Source of the DNA: Sphingomonadales bacterium
Lineage (GTDB): Bacteria > Pseudomonadota > Alphaproteobacteria > Sphingomonadales > Sphingomonadaceae
Length of the DNA: 5,218 nt
NCBI GenBank assembly: GCA_017302775.1
Contig: JAFLDC010000224.1
Coordinates: 1 to 5,218 of the forward strand
Reading direction: 5' to 3'
Each line of letters opens with the position of its first letter. Within the stretch, counting starts at the first letter, position 1. The notes under the pieces were generated by a model. It was not told the origin of the DNA and did not search any database. It worked only from the letters and a program-made list of their open reading frames with translations. This document shows, one piece after another, positions 1 to 5,218 of the stretch. The position numbers and the translations under genes are program-made.

Positions 1-365
1 ACCTTCGGATCGAGCAATGCGGGATGACTCATTCGAACAATCTCCCGATCGCCCTGATGCTCGACATGGCAAGAGCTGCATTCGGTGGCCTGGCTGTGAA
101 ATACGGTCGATTGCTTGTCTCCGAAATCCGTGCCGGTGTGGCATGACACGCATTTCTTTGTTTCCACGCCTTTCACGGGCGTGTGGCAGCTGGCACATTG
201 CCCAGCCAATGTCTGATGGGCGGTCGATAGCGGACCAGGGGCGACAAATCGCTCAACGATCCCGGCGTCCGAAGGCGCATTCGAGCGTAGCGCGAGAGGA
301 ACGCCAAGCAATAGCGCGACGCTTGCGACAATGAACAGGCCGTAGAGGAATCGCGCCAAGGTCAT
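1..365 (-). CDS. Multiheme cytochrome c, N-terminal part (cut by window edge)
   Basis: The visible 121 codons run off the left edge, so the C-terminus is missing. Residues about 4-26 form a hydrophobic segment after a short start, so the protein is exported and probably anchored in the membrane (or processed by signal peptidase). Three heme c attachment motifs follow: CASCH at 57-61, CVSCH at 72-76 and CSSCH at 96-100. Further histidines at 50, 89, 104 and 114 could be distal heme ligands, as in bis-His multiheme cytochromes of the cytochrome c3/c7 kind. The ATG at 365-363 overlaps the stop of the upstream cytochrome b gene (ATGA, 365-362) and has no clear Shine-Dalgarno, which suggests translational coupling. 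By inference it receives electrons from that cytochrome b and passes them to a periplasmic acceptor. The exact family and total heme number cannot be decided from this fragment. Confidence 0.88.
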   Translation of the reverse strand, partial: MTLARFLYGLFIVASVALLLGVPLALRSNAPSDAGIVERFVAPGPLSTAHQTLAGQCASCHTPVKGVETKKCVSCHTGTDFGDKQSTVFHSQATECSSCHVEHQGDREIVRMSHPALLDPK

Positions 366-1087
366 AGCCAGCGCAATCCGAAATAGACGGCGGCACCGAT
401 GTGGATGACCAGCACTGCGTAGAAGATTGAGCCGACTACAATGTGCAACCACCGCCACCTGCTGAAGAGAGCATCGGTTGCTGCCTCGGCCCGCACTGCG
501 AATTCGGTGTCCGCCATGGCCGCGGCAAGTGCTTCCGCGTCATTTCCAGCGGGTTCGGTGGGACGTTCTCCGGAGACGAAGAAGTATCTGCGCCAACGGC
601 CCATTGGGGGCGAAACTGGCTCCTCCGGGAAGGACGCATCCAGTCCCAGGAACGCCGCTTGCAAAGACGCAAGCTCGGACTTTCGTCCGCGCAGCGCTTT
701 TGCCAGCTGACCGAGGAGGTAGCGGCCGATGTAGCCGCTGAGCACCGTCAGCAAGAGCGAGCCAGTCAGGATCAGCCCGGCGGGACTCTCCATGGTATGC
801 GCCGCGTGGATGAGACCGAGGATCGCTGCCAGCACGCCGGCATAGATATGGACTGCGAGAAGCGTCGGCTTGCTGACGAAGCGCGCGGTTTTGTTGGCGG
901 CCCACTTGACGTGCTTGACCAACACATAGGGCAAAGTCAGCAGCATCAGCGCGGCCGCTGCGATGCCGGTGATCCCGCCTGCGAGGCTACCCGGGAAACG
1001 AGGGGAGATGTGGATGAGATATCCCAACGGGAAAAGGACGATGAACACGACCATGAGGCCAACCAGGAGATCGCCGCGCTCGCGCAT
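362..1087 (-). CDS. Diheme membrane cytochrome b (five transmembrane helices)
   Basis: A 241-residue integral membrane protein. Hydrophobic helices lie at about 7-27, 34-57, 75-97, 103-127 and 211-238. Helix 3 carries H80 and H94 and helix 5 carries H215 and H229. Both pairs are 14 residues apart, the pattern of two b hemes stacked between two helices in cytochrome b/b561 and ferric-reductase-like proteins. The positive-inside rule puts the basic loop 58-74 and the long 128-210 loop in the cytoplasm. H80/H215 would then ligate the inner heme and H94/H229 the outer heme. H97 is an alternative ligand. The start is ATG 1087-1085, which overlaps the reductase stop (TGATG). A longer in-frame start at 1231 would run back through the ferredoxin domain of the previous gene and was not used. 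The stop overlaps the next cytochrome c gene. The likely role is moving electrons across the membrane between these two partners. The family name is by analogy only. Confidence 0.85.
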   Translation of the reverse strand: MRERGDLLVGLMVVFIVLFPLGYLIHISPRFPGSLAGGITGIAAAALMLLTLPYVLVKHVKWAANKTARFVSKPTLLAVHIYAGVLAAILGLIHAAHTMESPAGLILTGSLLLTVLSGYIGRYLLGQLAKALRGRKSELASLQAAFLGLDASFPEEPVSPPMGRWRRYFFVSGERPTEPAGNDAEALAAAMADTEFAVRAEAATDALFSRWRWLHIVVGSIFYAVLVIHIGAAVYFGLRWL

Positions 1088-3021
1088 CAGGCTTCCACCA
1101 CCAGCGGCTGCCCGGCGCTCTTGGCCTGACAGGCAAGAATGTAGCCCTTCTCCTTGTCCTCTGGAGCGAGACCGGTCTCGACCTCCATCGTGACTTCTCC
1201 CGCGAGCAGCTTGGTGACACACACACCGCATTCGCCAACCCGGCAGGCATAGGGTATCTCGACACCGGCTTCTTCGGCGGCTTCCAGCACGGTCTCGTCT
1301 GCAGGCAGCGGAGCCGATACGCCAGAGATCGAGAAGGTCACCGTTGTCGGCGCCACGGCCGGCTTAGATCCGGTGCGCTTCGCCGCAGCAGTTGCAGGTG
1401 CCTCTTTGACCGCGATCTCCGTTGCATCGGTCGGCAGCGAGGCTGGGCCGAAGGCCTCGGTGTGCAACTGCGCCTCAGGCACGCCAAGCTCCGCAAGCTG
1501 TTCGCGCATGGCGGCCATCATCCCGGGCGGACCGCACAGGTGGACCCGGCGCTTGGTGATGTCCGGAACGGCGGAGCTTAGCAGGTCCTTGGTGATCGGT
1601 CCTTCCGGTCCAAGCCAGACGGTGCCGGCAGACCGTTGCATAGCAGCCATGACGTGAAGATTGGCAAAGCGCCGCTCAAGCCGCTCCAGCTCGTCGCGAA
1701 AGACAAATTCCTCGGTTGACCGCGCCCCATAGAGGAAGAAAATCTGCCCCGGCCAGGCTATGTCGGTCAGATAGCGCAGCACCGACATCATCGGTGTGAT
1801 ACCGACCCCTCCAGCGATGAGAACAATGCTTTCAGCGTCAGTTCCCGTGAAGGTAAATTCGCCAAAGGGACCGATCACCTTGAGCAGATCGCCAACCGCC
1901 AGCTGGTCGTGGAGATACTTGGACACTGCGCCCTGTTCTTCGCGTTTGACCGTCAGCTCGACATAAGCTCGCTGTGTCGGCGAGGAGGCAATCGTGTAAG
2001 ATCGCCGCGCTGTCTTCTCGGCCTCCGGCGTAACCTCAACCTGGAGGAACTGACCGGGCAGAAAGTCGAACGGCAGTCGATCCGACCTGGGATCGGCCAA
2101 ACGGAAAGTCTGGATCGTGGGGGTTTCGCGAACGATCTGGACTACCTTTAACTGGCCCGACCACCGCTTCGATGAGCGCGAGGATACTGTCGGCTCGGCG
2201 ACAGTTTTTGGCGAGGGCGCCGGCGTTGGCGGCGCTCGCGTCCCAGCCAGCTGTGTCGATGACTTGGGAAGACCAGATGCCGGGACGCCCACAGCATGCC
2301 CGTTCGCGGTATTCGCCGTTCCCACCAGATTTCGGATGCGGCGAAGCCGGAGCATTTGAAGCCCGATCAGACTGGCGCTGACCAAGCCGAGGAACAGCAT
2401 GAGCAGAAGATGCGAAGCAGATACACCGAACCGTTGCTGGCCGCCTTCGTACACCGGCGACGCAATTCCCAGCTGTTCGCGAAACCAGTTCTGAGCCGCC
2501 AGCGGAGCTTGACCTTCGCCTTGAAGAGCGGCCTGCGCCGCCGCACCGCTCTTCAGCAGATCGAGACCTTCGCGCAATTGCCTGGCGGCATCGAGCCGCG
2601 CTTGCGGGGTTTGCGCATGCATGGCCGCCGCGTTCCCGGCATCGATCAGCGTCAAGCCGTCAGCGGTGCGCTGGTTCGCCTTGCCAGCGAGGGCCTGCTT
2701 CTCTTCGTTTGAAAGCGCCGGAAAATTGAGCAGCTGAGTAAAAAACGGACCGCGGCGATTTTTCCCACCGTGTTCGCCCTCGCCGCCCATCATGTCCTGC
2801 ATCATGCTCTTCATGGACGCCATTGCGTCCTTCGCGGCGGGCTGGCCATTTGCTGCTGCACTGCTGCCACTGTTCATGGCCGAAGGCGTCGCCATGGCTG
2901 TCGGCGCAGCACCGCCCGGATGATGCGCGCCATGCTCGTCGCTCTCCTGCGCGTACACCGGCAACGCCAGCACACACGCAGTTAGAGCGATCAGGGCGCG
3001 CCGAGCTTTCGGTTTGGGCAT
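1087..3021 (-). CDS. Membrane-anchored FAD/NAD(P)H reductase with C-terminal [2Fe-2S] ferredoxin and Met-rich exported domain
   Basis: A 644-residue fusion. Residues 1-24 form a Sec signal peptide with probable cleavage after VYA. Residues 25-200 are extracytoplasmic: a Met/His-rich stretch (H30, H33, H34, and eight Met between 43 and 78, H84), then an Ala-rich, probably helical part. Residues 204-224 form a membrane helix followed by RLRRIR, which puts the rest in the cytoplasm. After a Pro/Ala linker comes a ferredoxin-NADP reductase-like module: FAD motif RSYT at 340-343, nucleotide-binding GGVGITP at 404-410, and CGPPGMM at 496-502. A second flexible linker (about 530-558) leads to a plant-type ferredoxin with C593, C598, C601 and C631. 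The flavin-then-ferredoxin order matches phthalate dioxygenase reductase and PaaE-type enzymes. Those are normally soluble and about half this length, so the N-terminal third is the odd part. It probably oxidises NAD(P)H and feeds the cytochrome b encoded next. The ribosome binding site is weak and the preceding gene ends 21 bases upstream, so coupling is possible. Confidence 0.9.
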   Translation of the reverse strand: MPKPKARRALIALTACVLALPVYAQESDEHGAHHPGGAAPTAMATPSAMNSGSSAAANGQPAAKDAMASMKSMMQDMMGGEGEHGGKNRRGPFFTQLLNFPALSNEEKQALAGKANQRTADGLTLIDAGNAAAMHAQTPQARLDAARQLREGLDLLKSGAAAQAALQGEGQAPLAAQNWFREQLGIASPVYEGGQQRFGVSASHLLLMLFLGLVSASLIGLQMLRLRRIRNLVGTANTANGHAVGVPASGLPKSSTQLAGTRAPPTPAPSPKTVAEPTVSSRSSKRWSGQLKVVQIVRETPTIQTFRLADPRSDRLPFDFLPGQFLQVEVTPEAEKTARRSYTIASSPTQRAYVELTVKREEQGAVSKYLHDQLAVGDLLKVIGPFGEFTFTGTDAESIVLIAGGVGITPMMSVLRYLTDIAWPGQIFFLYGARSTEEFVFRDELERLERRFANLHVMAAMQRSAGTVWLGPEGPITKDLLSSAVPDITKRRVHLCGPPGMMAAMREQLAELGVPEAQLHTEAFGPASLPTDATEIAVKEAPATAAAKRTGSKPAVAPTTVTFSISGVSAPLPADETVLEAAEEAGVEIPYACRVGECGVCVTKLLAGEVTMEVETGLAPEDKEKGYILACQAKSAGQPLVVEA

Positions 3022-3042
3022 GGCAGACTGCGCAAGAGCCGC

Positions 3043-3396
3043 TCACATGTCCTGCATCGCTCCAGGTGGCATCGAGCTGCTCTGGTTGGTCGGCTGCGCG
3101 CCAGGGGTGGGGGAAGCTGGGTGATTCATGCCCGGGCCCATGCGCATGCTGTCGTGATCCGCATCCTGGCGCTGGTCACGCTCCATCCGGTTGTGCATAT
3201 CGTCTGCCGCGGCCGCTTCGCTTGCGGCTGCCGCAGCATCTTCGGTTGCAGTTGCGGTATCGGCAGCCGCAGCACTTGGAGCAGTCGCCGGGGTGCCTTC
3301 GTTGTCTTTGCTGTTGCATGCCGACAGAGCGAGAGCGCCAGCTAGCGACAGGCTGGCACCAATCAACGACAGAGTCCTTCGATTGCGGTACAACAT
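3043..3396 (-). CDS. Small lipoprotein with Met/His-rich C-terminus
   Basis: A 117-residue protein. A basic N-terminus (RNRR) and hydrophobic stretch end in the lipobox LSAC, so C27 is the expected lipidated residue. Asn follows at +2, not Asp, so outer-membrane sorting is likely. Residues about 35-65 are low-complexity Ala/Thr/Asp/Glu, probably a flexible tether. Residues 67-117 contain eight Met and three His (M67, H68, M71, H81, M84, M86, M90, H92, M109, M114, M117), which could bind copper or another soft metal. This is inference from composition. The ATG at 3396 was chosen because AAAGGA sits six bases upstream and the lipobox then lies at the normal distance. A longer in-frame start at 3576 would overlap the MerR gene and bury the signal sequence. 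The gene lies between the MerR gene and the reductase, with short gaps on both sides (52 and 21 bases). No family was recognised. Confidence 0.82.
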   Translation of the reverse strand: MLYRNRRTLSLIGASLSLAGALALSACNSKDNEGTPATAPSAAAADTATATEDAAAAASEAAAADDMHNRMERDQRQDADHDSMRMGPGMNHPASPTPGAQPTNQSSSMPPGAMQDM

Positions 3397-3402
3397 TTGC
3401 AG

Positions 3403-3408
3403 TCCTTT
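3403..3408 (-). promoter_or_regulatory. Ribosome binding site of the lipoprotein gene
   Basis: AAAGGA on the minus strand, six bases before the ATG at 3396-3394. It decides the start of the lipoprotein over the longer upstream in-frame ATG at 3576. Confidence 0.7.
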
Positions 3409-3448
3409 CTTGCTCGGGGGTTGTTTGTTTTTCGTCTTGTGAAGGGTC

Positions 3449-3865
3449 TTAACCGGCTCGTCCCTCAAGGAGACTTTCGGTCCGGAAACGCGTCCAGAGG
3501 GGTTGAGACCCAGTGAGGGTCTGCTCGATTGACAAATCGGCCAGGATTTGTTCGACCTGAGCGAGACGATCGACATTGCCCTTGGCCGCGTCGAGCTTCT
3601 CTCGGGTGACGCGAAGAAGTTCGACTATTCGTTCCTGGTTTGCCGTCGATGCTTCGAGCAATTGGCGAGTGTGCTCGAGGCAAAAACCCGTTTCTTGCGC
3701 GAGGCGAATGAACTGCAGGCGTTCGAGGTCGGCATCACCATAGACTCTGTAACCTGCGCCATTGCGTGACGCTGCCGGCAGCAGGCCAATGCGTTCGTAA
3801 TGCCGGATCGTATCGCGGCTCACGCCTGCAGCGGATGCAAATTCGCCAATCTTGAAGCTCGCCAT
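3449..3865 (-). CDS. MerR-family transcriptional regulator
   Basis: A 138-residue protein of normal MerR length. The N-terminal winged helix-turn-helix is clear: residues 5-24 (IGEFASAAGVSRDTIRHYER), then the wing with GYRVYGDADLERL at 38-50, and the second helical pair to about 71. A long dimerisation helix spans about 74-111, followed by a short C-terminal tail. MerR proteins bind promoters with long spacers and twist them when the effector binds. The only cysteine is C62, inside the DNA-binding half. The C-terminal cysteines that bind metal in CueR, ZntR, PbrR, CadR or MerR itself are absent, so a metal effector cannot be claimed. The gene lies 52 bases upstream of the lipoprotein gene on the same strand and is probably co-transcribed with or controls the cytochrome operon. 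I could not find a convincing long-spacer dyad promoter in that 52-base gap. Confidence 0.92.
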   Translation of the reverse strand: MASFKIGEFASAAGVSRDTIRHYERIGLLPAASRNGAGYRVYGDADLERLQFIRLAQETGFCLEHTRQLLEASTANQERIVELLRVTREKLDAAKGNVDRLAQVEQILADLSIEQTLTGSQPLWTRFRTESLLEGRAG

Positions 3866-3978
3866 GGCATCCGTCCCAATTCAGCGGGCGAAGCCTTGCA
3901 CCTTCTGCGGGCGCAACTTCTGCCTCGAACCGCTCGTCATCTGCCAAACCATCCCGATCGGTCTGACTACTGAAGGGG

Positions 3979-4011
3979 GTTGCTGGCCACTCGGCGCGAA
4001 TGGCCAACAAC
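3979..4011. repeat. Inverted repeat, 11-bp arms, in the gap upstream of the MerR gene
   Basis: The arms at 3979-3989 (GTTGCTGGCCA) and 4001-4011 (TGGCCAACAAC) match at 10 of 11 positions as reverse complements around an 11-base loop. In minus-strand RNA the single mismatch is a G-U pair, so the stem is continuous. It begins 36 bases after the stop of the small exported protein gene and ends 113 bases before the MerR start. No T-tract follows on either strand, so it is not a standard intrinsic terminator. It could be a weak terminator, an RNA-stabilising stem or a protein-binding dyad. The rest of the 182-base gap (3866-4047) must hold any MerR promoter, but no good -35/-10 pair was seen there. 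Confidence 0.6.
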
Positions 4012-4034
4012 GATCCCGTCAGGCGCCGAACTCG

Positions 4035-4049
4035 GATCGCCCGGCGATC
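4035..4049. repeat. Palindrome over the stop codon of the small exported protein gene
   Basis: GATCGCC (4035-4041) and GGCGATC (4043-4049) are perfect 7-bp reverse complements with one central base. The element overlaps the TGA stop at 4050-4048. No T-run follows. It lies 23 bases from the larger inverted repeat, so the two may form tandem stems in the 3' end of the transcript, but it may also be chance in GC-rich DNA. Confidence 0.4.
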
Positions 4050-4407
4050 AGTGGTTGCGCCTCAATTCGACGATGTCGTTCTTCCGCACCCTGCCGCTGG
4101 TTACCGTGACATGGGCAAAATGATCATCGAAGACGTGGTCGATGCGGACCTCGCCAACGTCCTGGCGGTGATAGTCCGGACCGGGGCTCTTTCTCGGGCC
4201 GGGGTGACGCACGATGCGGTACACGTCGAGCGTCTGTCCGACCTCGGCACCATCGGCCTTGCCGATGCACACGACGGTGCCGGTGGAATCGACCTGGACG
4301 ATGGTTCCGCGCATGAACCAGGTGTGGCCGATGCCCTGCGACAGGGCAGGCGCCGCACCCAGCAATGTAATCGCGGCAAGCGAAGCGATGAGCGACTTCT
4401 TGAGCAT
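4048..4407 (-). CDS. Small exported beta-rich protein of unknown function
   Basis: A 119-residue protein. Residues 1-23 form a Sec signal peptide (basic MLKK start, hydrophobic core, cleavage probably after ALS). The mature part of about 96 residues is rich in short beta strands: GTIVQVDSTGTVVCIG at 34-49, a glycine turn, VGQTLDVYRI at 56-65, then GEVRIDHVFDDHFAHVTV at 85-102 and GRVRKNDIVEL at 105-115. The alternation of value-bearing strands with G-x-V turns resembles the small SH3/OB-like domain seen at the C-terminus of FlgT-type and related periplasmic proteins. That resemblance is by eye only. A basic, Pro/His-containing insert at 67-82 separates the two halves. There is one cysteine (C47). 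An AAGGAG ribosome binding site six bases upstream fixes the start. It sits on the same strand between the RNA hydrolase and the MerR gene, with gaps of over 100 bases on both sides, so it may be a separate transcript. Confidence 0.8.
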   Translation of the reverse strand: MLKKSLIASLAAITLLGAAPALSQGIGHTWFMRGTIVQVDSTGTVVCIGKADGAEVGQTLDVYRIVRHPGPRKSPGPDYHRQDVGEVRIDHVFDDHFAHVTVTSGRVRKNDIVELRRNH

Positions 4408-4413
4408 GTTCGA

Positions 4414-4419
4414 CTCCTT
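4414..4419 (-). promoter_or_regulatory. Strong ribosome binding site of the small exported protein gene
   Basis: AAGGAG on the minus strand, six bases before the ATG at 4407-4405. It is the best Shine-Dalgarno match in the window and supports this start. Confidence 0.75.
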
Positions 4420-4484
4420 CGTAGGATTTGAGAGACCGTCCCCGGGCCTCGTGGGGAAGATGCTTTCTTCGATCTTTGGAGTAA

Positions 4485-4496
4485 GGACCCGGGTCC
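4485..4496. repeat. 12-bp perfect palindrome in the leader of the small exported protein gene
   Basis: GGACCCGGGTCC is its own reverse complement. It lies in the 114-base gap between the RNA hydrolase stop (4522) and the next start (4407). A second, weaker stem is possible at 4439-4457 (TCCCC and GGGGA around nine bases), and an 8-bp palindrome ATACGTAT lies at 4506-4513. These could be an operator, a processing site or a weak terminator for the hydrolase gene. No T-tract and no confident promoter were found. Confidence 0.45.
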
Positions 4497-4521
4497 CTGC
4501 TCGACATACGTATTGGCCACA

Positions 4522-5218
4522 TTATTGCCGAGCGCTTGAAACAGTCGCCAAGTCACCCCAGCTGCCCAGTCGCGGAGTGGTGCAATCCCAACCCAGTTCG
4601 CTGGAGATTCGCGCGGCGAGACTGGTCGAGGCTGTGGCTTCGCCGTGGGTCACAAAGGTCTTGCGCGGCGCGTGCGGCATGGCCGAAAGCCAGCGCATGA
4701 TCTCGTTGCAATCGGCGTGCGCCGAAAGCATCGAGAGATTGACAACTTCGGCAAGTACGGGGACCTCCTCTCCGAAAATCTTGATTGAGGTGGCCCCTGC
4801 GACGAGCGCGGCACCGCGGGTCCCCATTGCCTGGAAACCGGCAAACAGCAGCAGGTTCTTGGGATCCGGGGCGAATTGCCTCAGGTGATGAACCACCCGC
4901 CCGCCGGTTGCCATGCCACTTGCCGAGATGATGATCTTCGGATTTTCATCGGCGGTGAGCGCTTTGGATTCTTCCGCGTCGCGCACGTAGTGCGCCACTG
5001 CACACGCTGCCTTGCATTGGTCATGGGTTAGTCGATGATCGCCTGAGTTCGCGCACATGATCTCGCTAGCATTGATCGCCATTGGGCTGTCGAGATAGAC
5101 CGGCACGCCTTGCAGGCGACCAGCCTTTTTCAAAACGGAGAGGTGATAGAGCAGCGATTGCGCCCGGCCGACCGCGAATGCGGGGATCACGACTGTTCCT
5201 CCGCGTGCAACGCAACGC
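4522..5218 (-). CDS. Beta-CASP metallo-beta-lactamase-fold RNA hydrolase, C-terminal part (5' end outside window)
   Basis: The reading frame is open to the right edge: 231 codons are visible and the N-terminus with the metal-binding HxHxDH motif lies outside. The GTG at 5190 is internal, because the nine codons before it encode RCVARGGTV, which continues smoothly into VIPAFAVGRAQ, a conserved block of this family. Other conserved blocks, numbered from the first visible residue: YLDSPMA with the motif-A Asp at 43, ISASGMATGGR at 97-107 followed by HH at 110-111 (motif B), LSAHAD with His at 167 (motif C), and THGE with His at 191, in an RMMBL-type C-terminal region. Family members of COG1236 type are about 450 residues, so roughly half is seen. 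They are related to CPSF73/Ysh1 and RNase J and are predicted zinc-dependent RNA endo/exonucleases. All the active-site residues expected in this half are present, so the gene looks intact. Any link to the downstream electron-transfer genes is unproven. Confidence 0.93.
   Translation of the reverse strand, partial: RCVARGGTVVIPAFAVGRAQSLLYHLSVLKKAGRLQGVPVYLDSPMAINASEIMCANSGDHRLTHDQCKAACAVAHYVRDAEESKALTADENPKIIISASGMATGGRVVHHLRQFAPDPKNLLLFAGFQAMGTRGAALVAGATSIKIFGEEVPVLAEVVNLSMLSAHADCNEIMRWLSAMPHAPRKTFVTHGEATASTSLAARISSELGWDCTTPRLGSWGDLATVSSARQ

Noticed and set aside
443..1129. Plus-strand open frame of 228 codons
   Set aside because: It is antisense to the cytochrome b gene, has shadow-like composition and no recognisable domain. 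The minus-strand frame has clear helices and heme ligands.
362..1231. Longer 289-residue version of the cytochrome b starting at 1231
   Set aside because: The extra 48 residues are Arg/Gly-rich and lie antiphase to the ferredoxin domain of the upstream gene. The start at 1087 gives a tight TGATG overlap and a normal membrane protein N-terminus.
3397..3480. Possible MerR-type dyad promoter between merR and the lipoprotein gene (CTTGA and TTAAG on the minus strand)
   Set aside because: The arms are only five bases with one mismatch, lie partly inside the merR coding sequence, and no -35/-10 pair with a 19-20 base spacer fits.
3043..3576. Longer 177-residue version of the lipoprotein starting at 3576
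   Set aside because: It would overlap the well-supported MerR gene in another frame and push the lipobox to residue 87. The start at 3396 has a good ribosome binding site.
3852..4109. Plus-strand frame with a zinc-finger-like CTFCGRNFC stretch
   Set aside because: Four cysteines occur close together, but the frame runs antisense into the signal-peptide gene's 3' end, has no Shine-Dalgarno and starts inside merR. It is probably coincidence in the gap.
4101..4556. Overlapping minus-strand frames of 132 and 151 codons across the small exported protein gene
   Set aside because: They are Arg/Pro-rich frame shadows. The 119-residue frame has a signal peptide and strong ribosome binding site.
4522..5190. 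GTG at 5190 as the true start of the RNA hydrolase
   Set aside because: The frame stays open upstream and the codons there encode a conserved family block (ARGGTVVIPAF), so the GTG is an internal Val codon.

Overview
All the genes in this window lie on the minus strand, so biological order runs from base 5218 down to base 1. The DNA is GC-rich. The Sec signal peptides, the lipobox protein, the periplasmic multiheme cytochrome and the MerR regulator suggest a Gram-negative, probably a proteobacterium with a respiratory or metal-related accessory region. I cannot place it to genus. No tRNA, rRNA, insertion sequence, CRISPR array or replication origin was seen.

In transcription order: (1) 5218-4522 is the C-terminal half of a beta-CASP metallo-beta-lactamase-fold RNA hydrolase, cut by the window edge. 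(2) 4407-4048 encodes a small exported beta-rich protein of unknown function with a strong ribosome binding site. (3) 4047-3866 is a 182-base gap holding an 11-bp-arm inverted repeat. (4) 3865-3449 encodes a MerR-family regulator that lacks the usual C-terminal metal-binding cysteines. (5) 3396-3043 encodes a small Ala-rich lipoprotein with a Met/His-rich tail. (6) 3021-1087 encodes a 644-residue fusion: signal peptide, Met/His-rich extracytoplasmic domain, one membrane helix, FAD/NAD(P)H reductase, and C-terminal plant-type [2Fe-2S] ferredoxin domain. (7) 1087-362 encodes a five-helix membrane cytochrome b with two His-x13-His helices, enough for two stacked b hemes. (8) 365-1 is the start of a membrane-anchored or exported multiheme cytochrome c with three CxxCH motifs before the window ends.

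The last three genes overlap at their ends (TGATG at 1089-1085, ATGA at 365-362) and look translationally coupled. Together they encode a plausible path: cytoplasmic NAD(P)H to FAD to [2Fe-2S], then cytoplasmic-side heme b, periplasmic-side heme b, and periplasmic c hemes. The lipoprotein and the reductase's outer domain are both rich in Met and His, which hints at copper or another soft metal. The MerR gene directly upstream is the obvious candidate regulator. The terminal acceptor and the physiological role are not visible here. The parts are recognisable families; the way they are combined, especially the reductase with an extracytoplasmic Met-rich domain, is the most interesting thing in the window.
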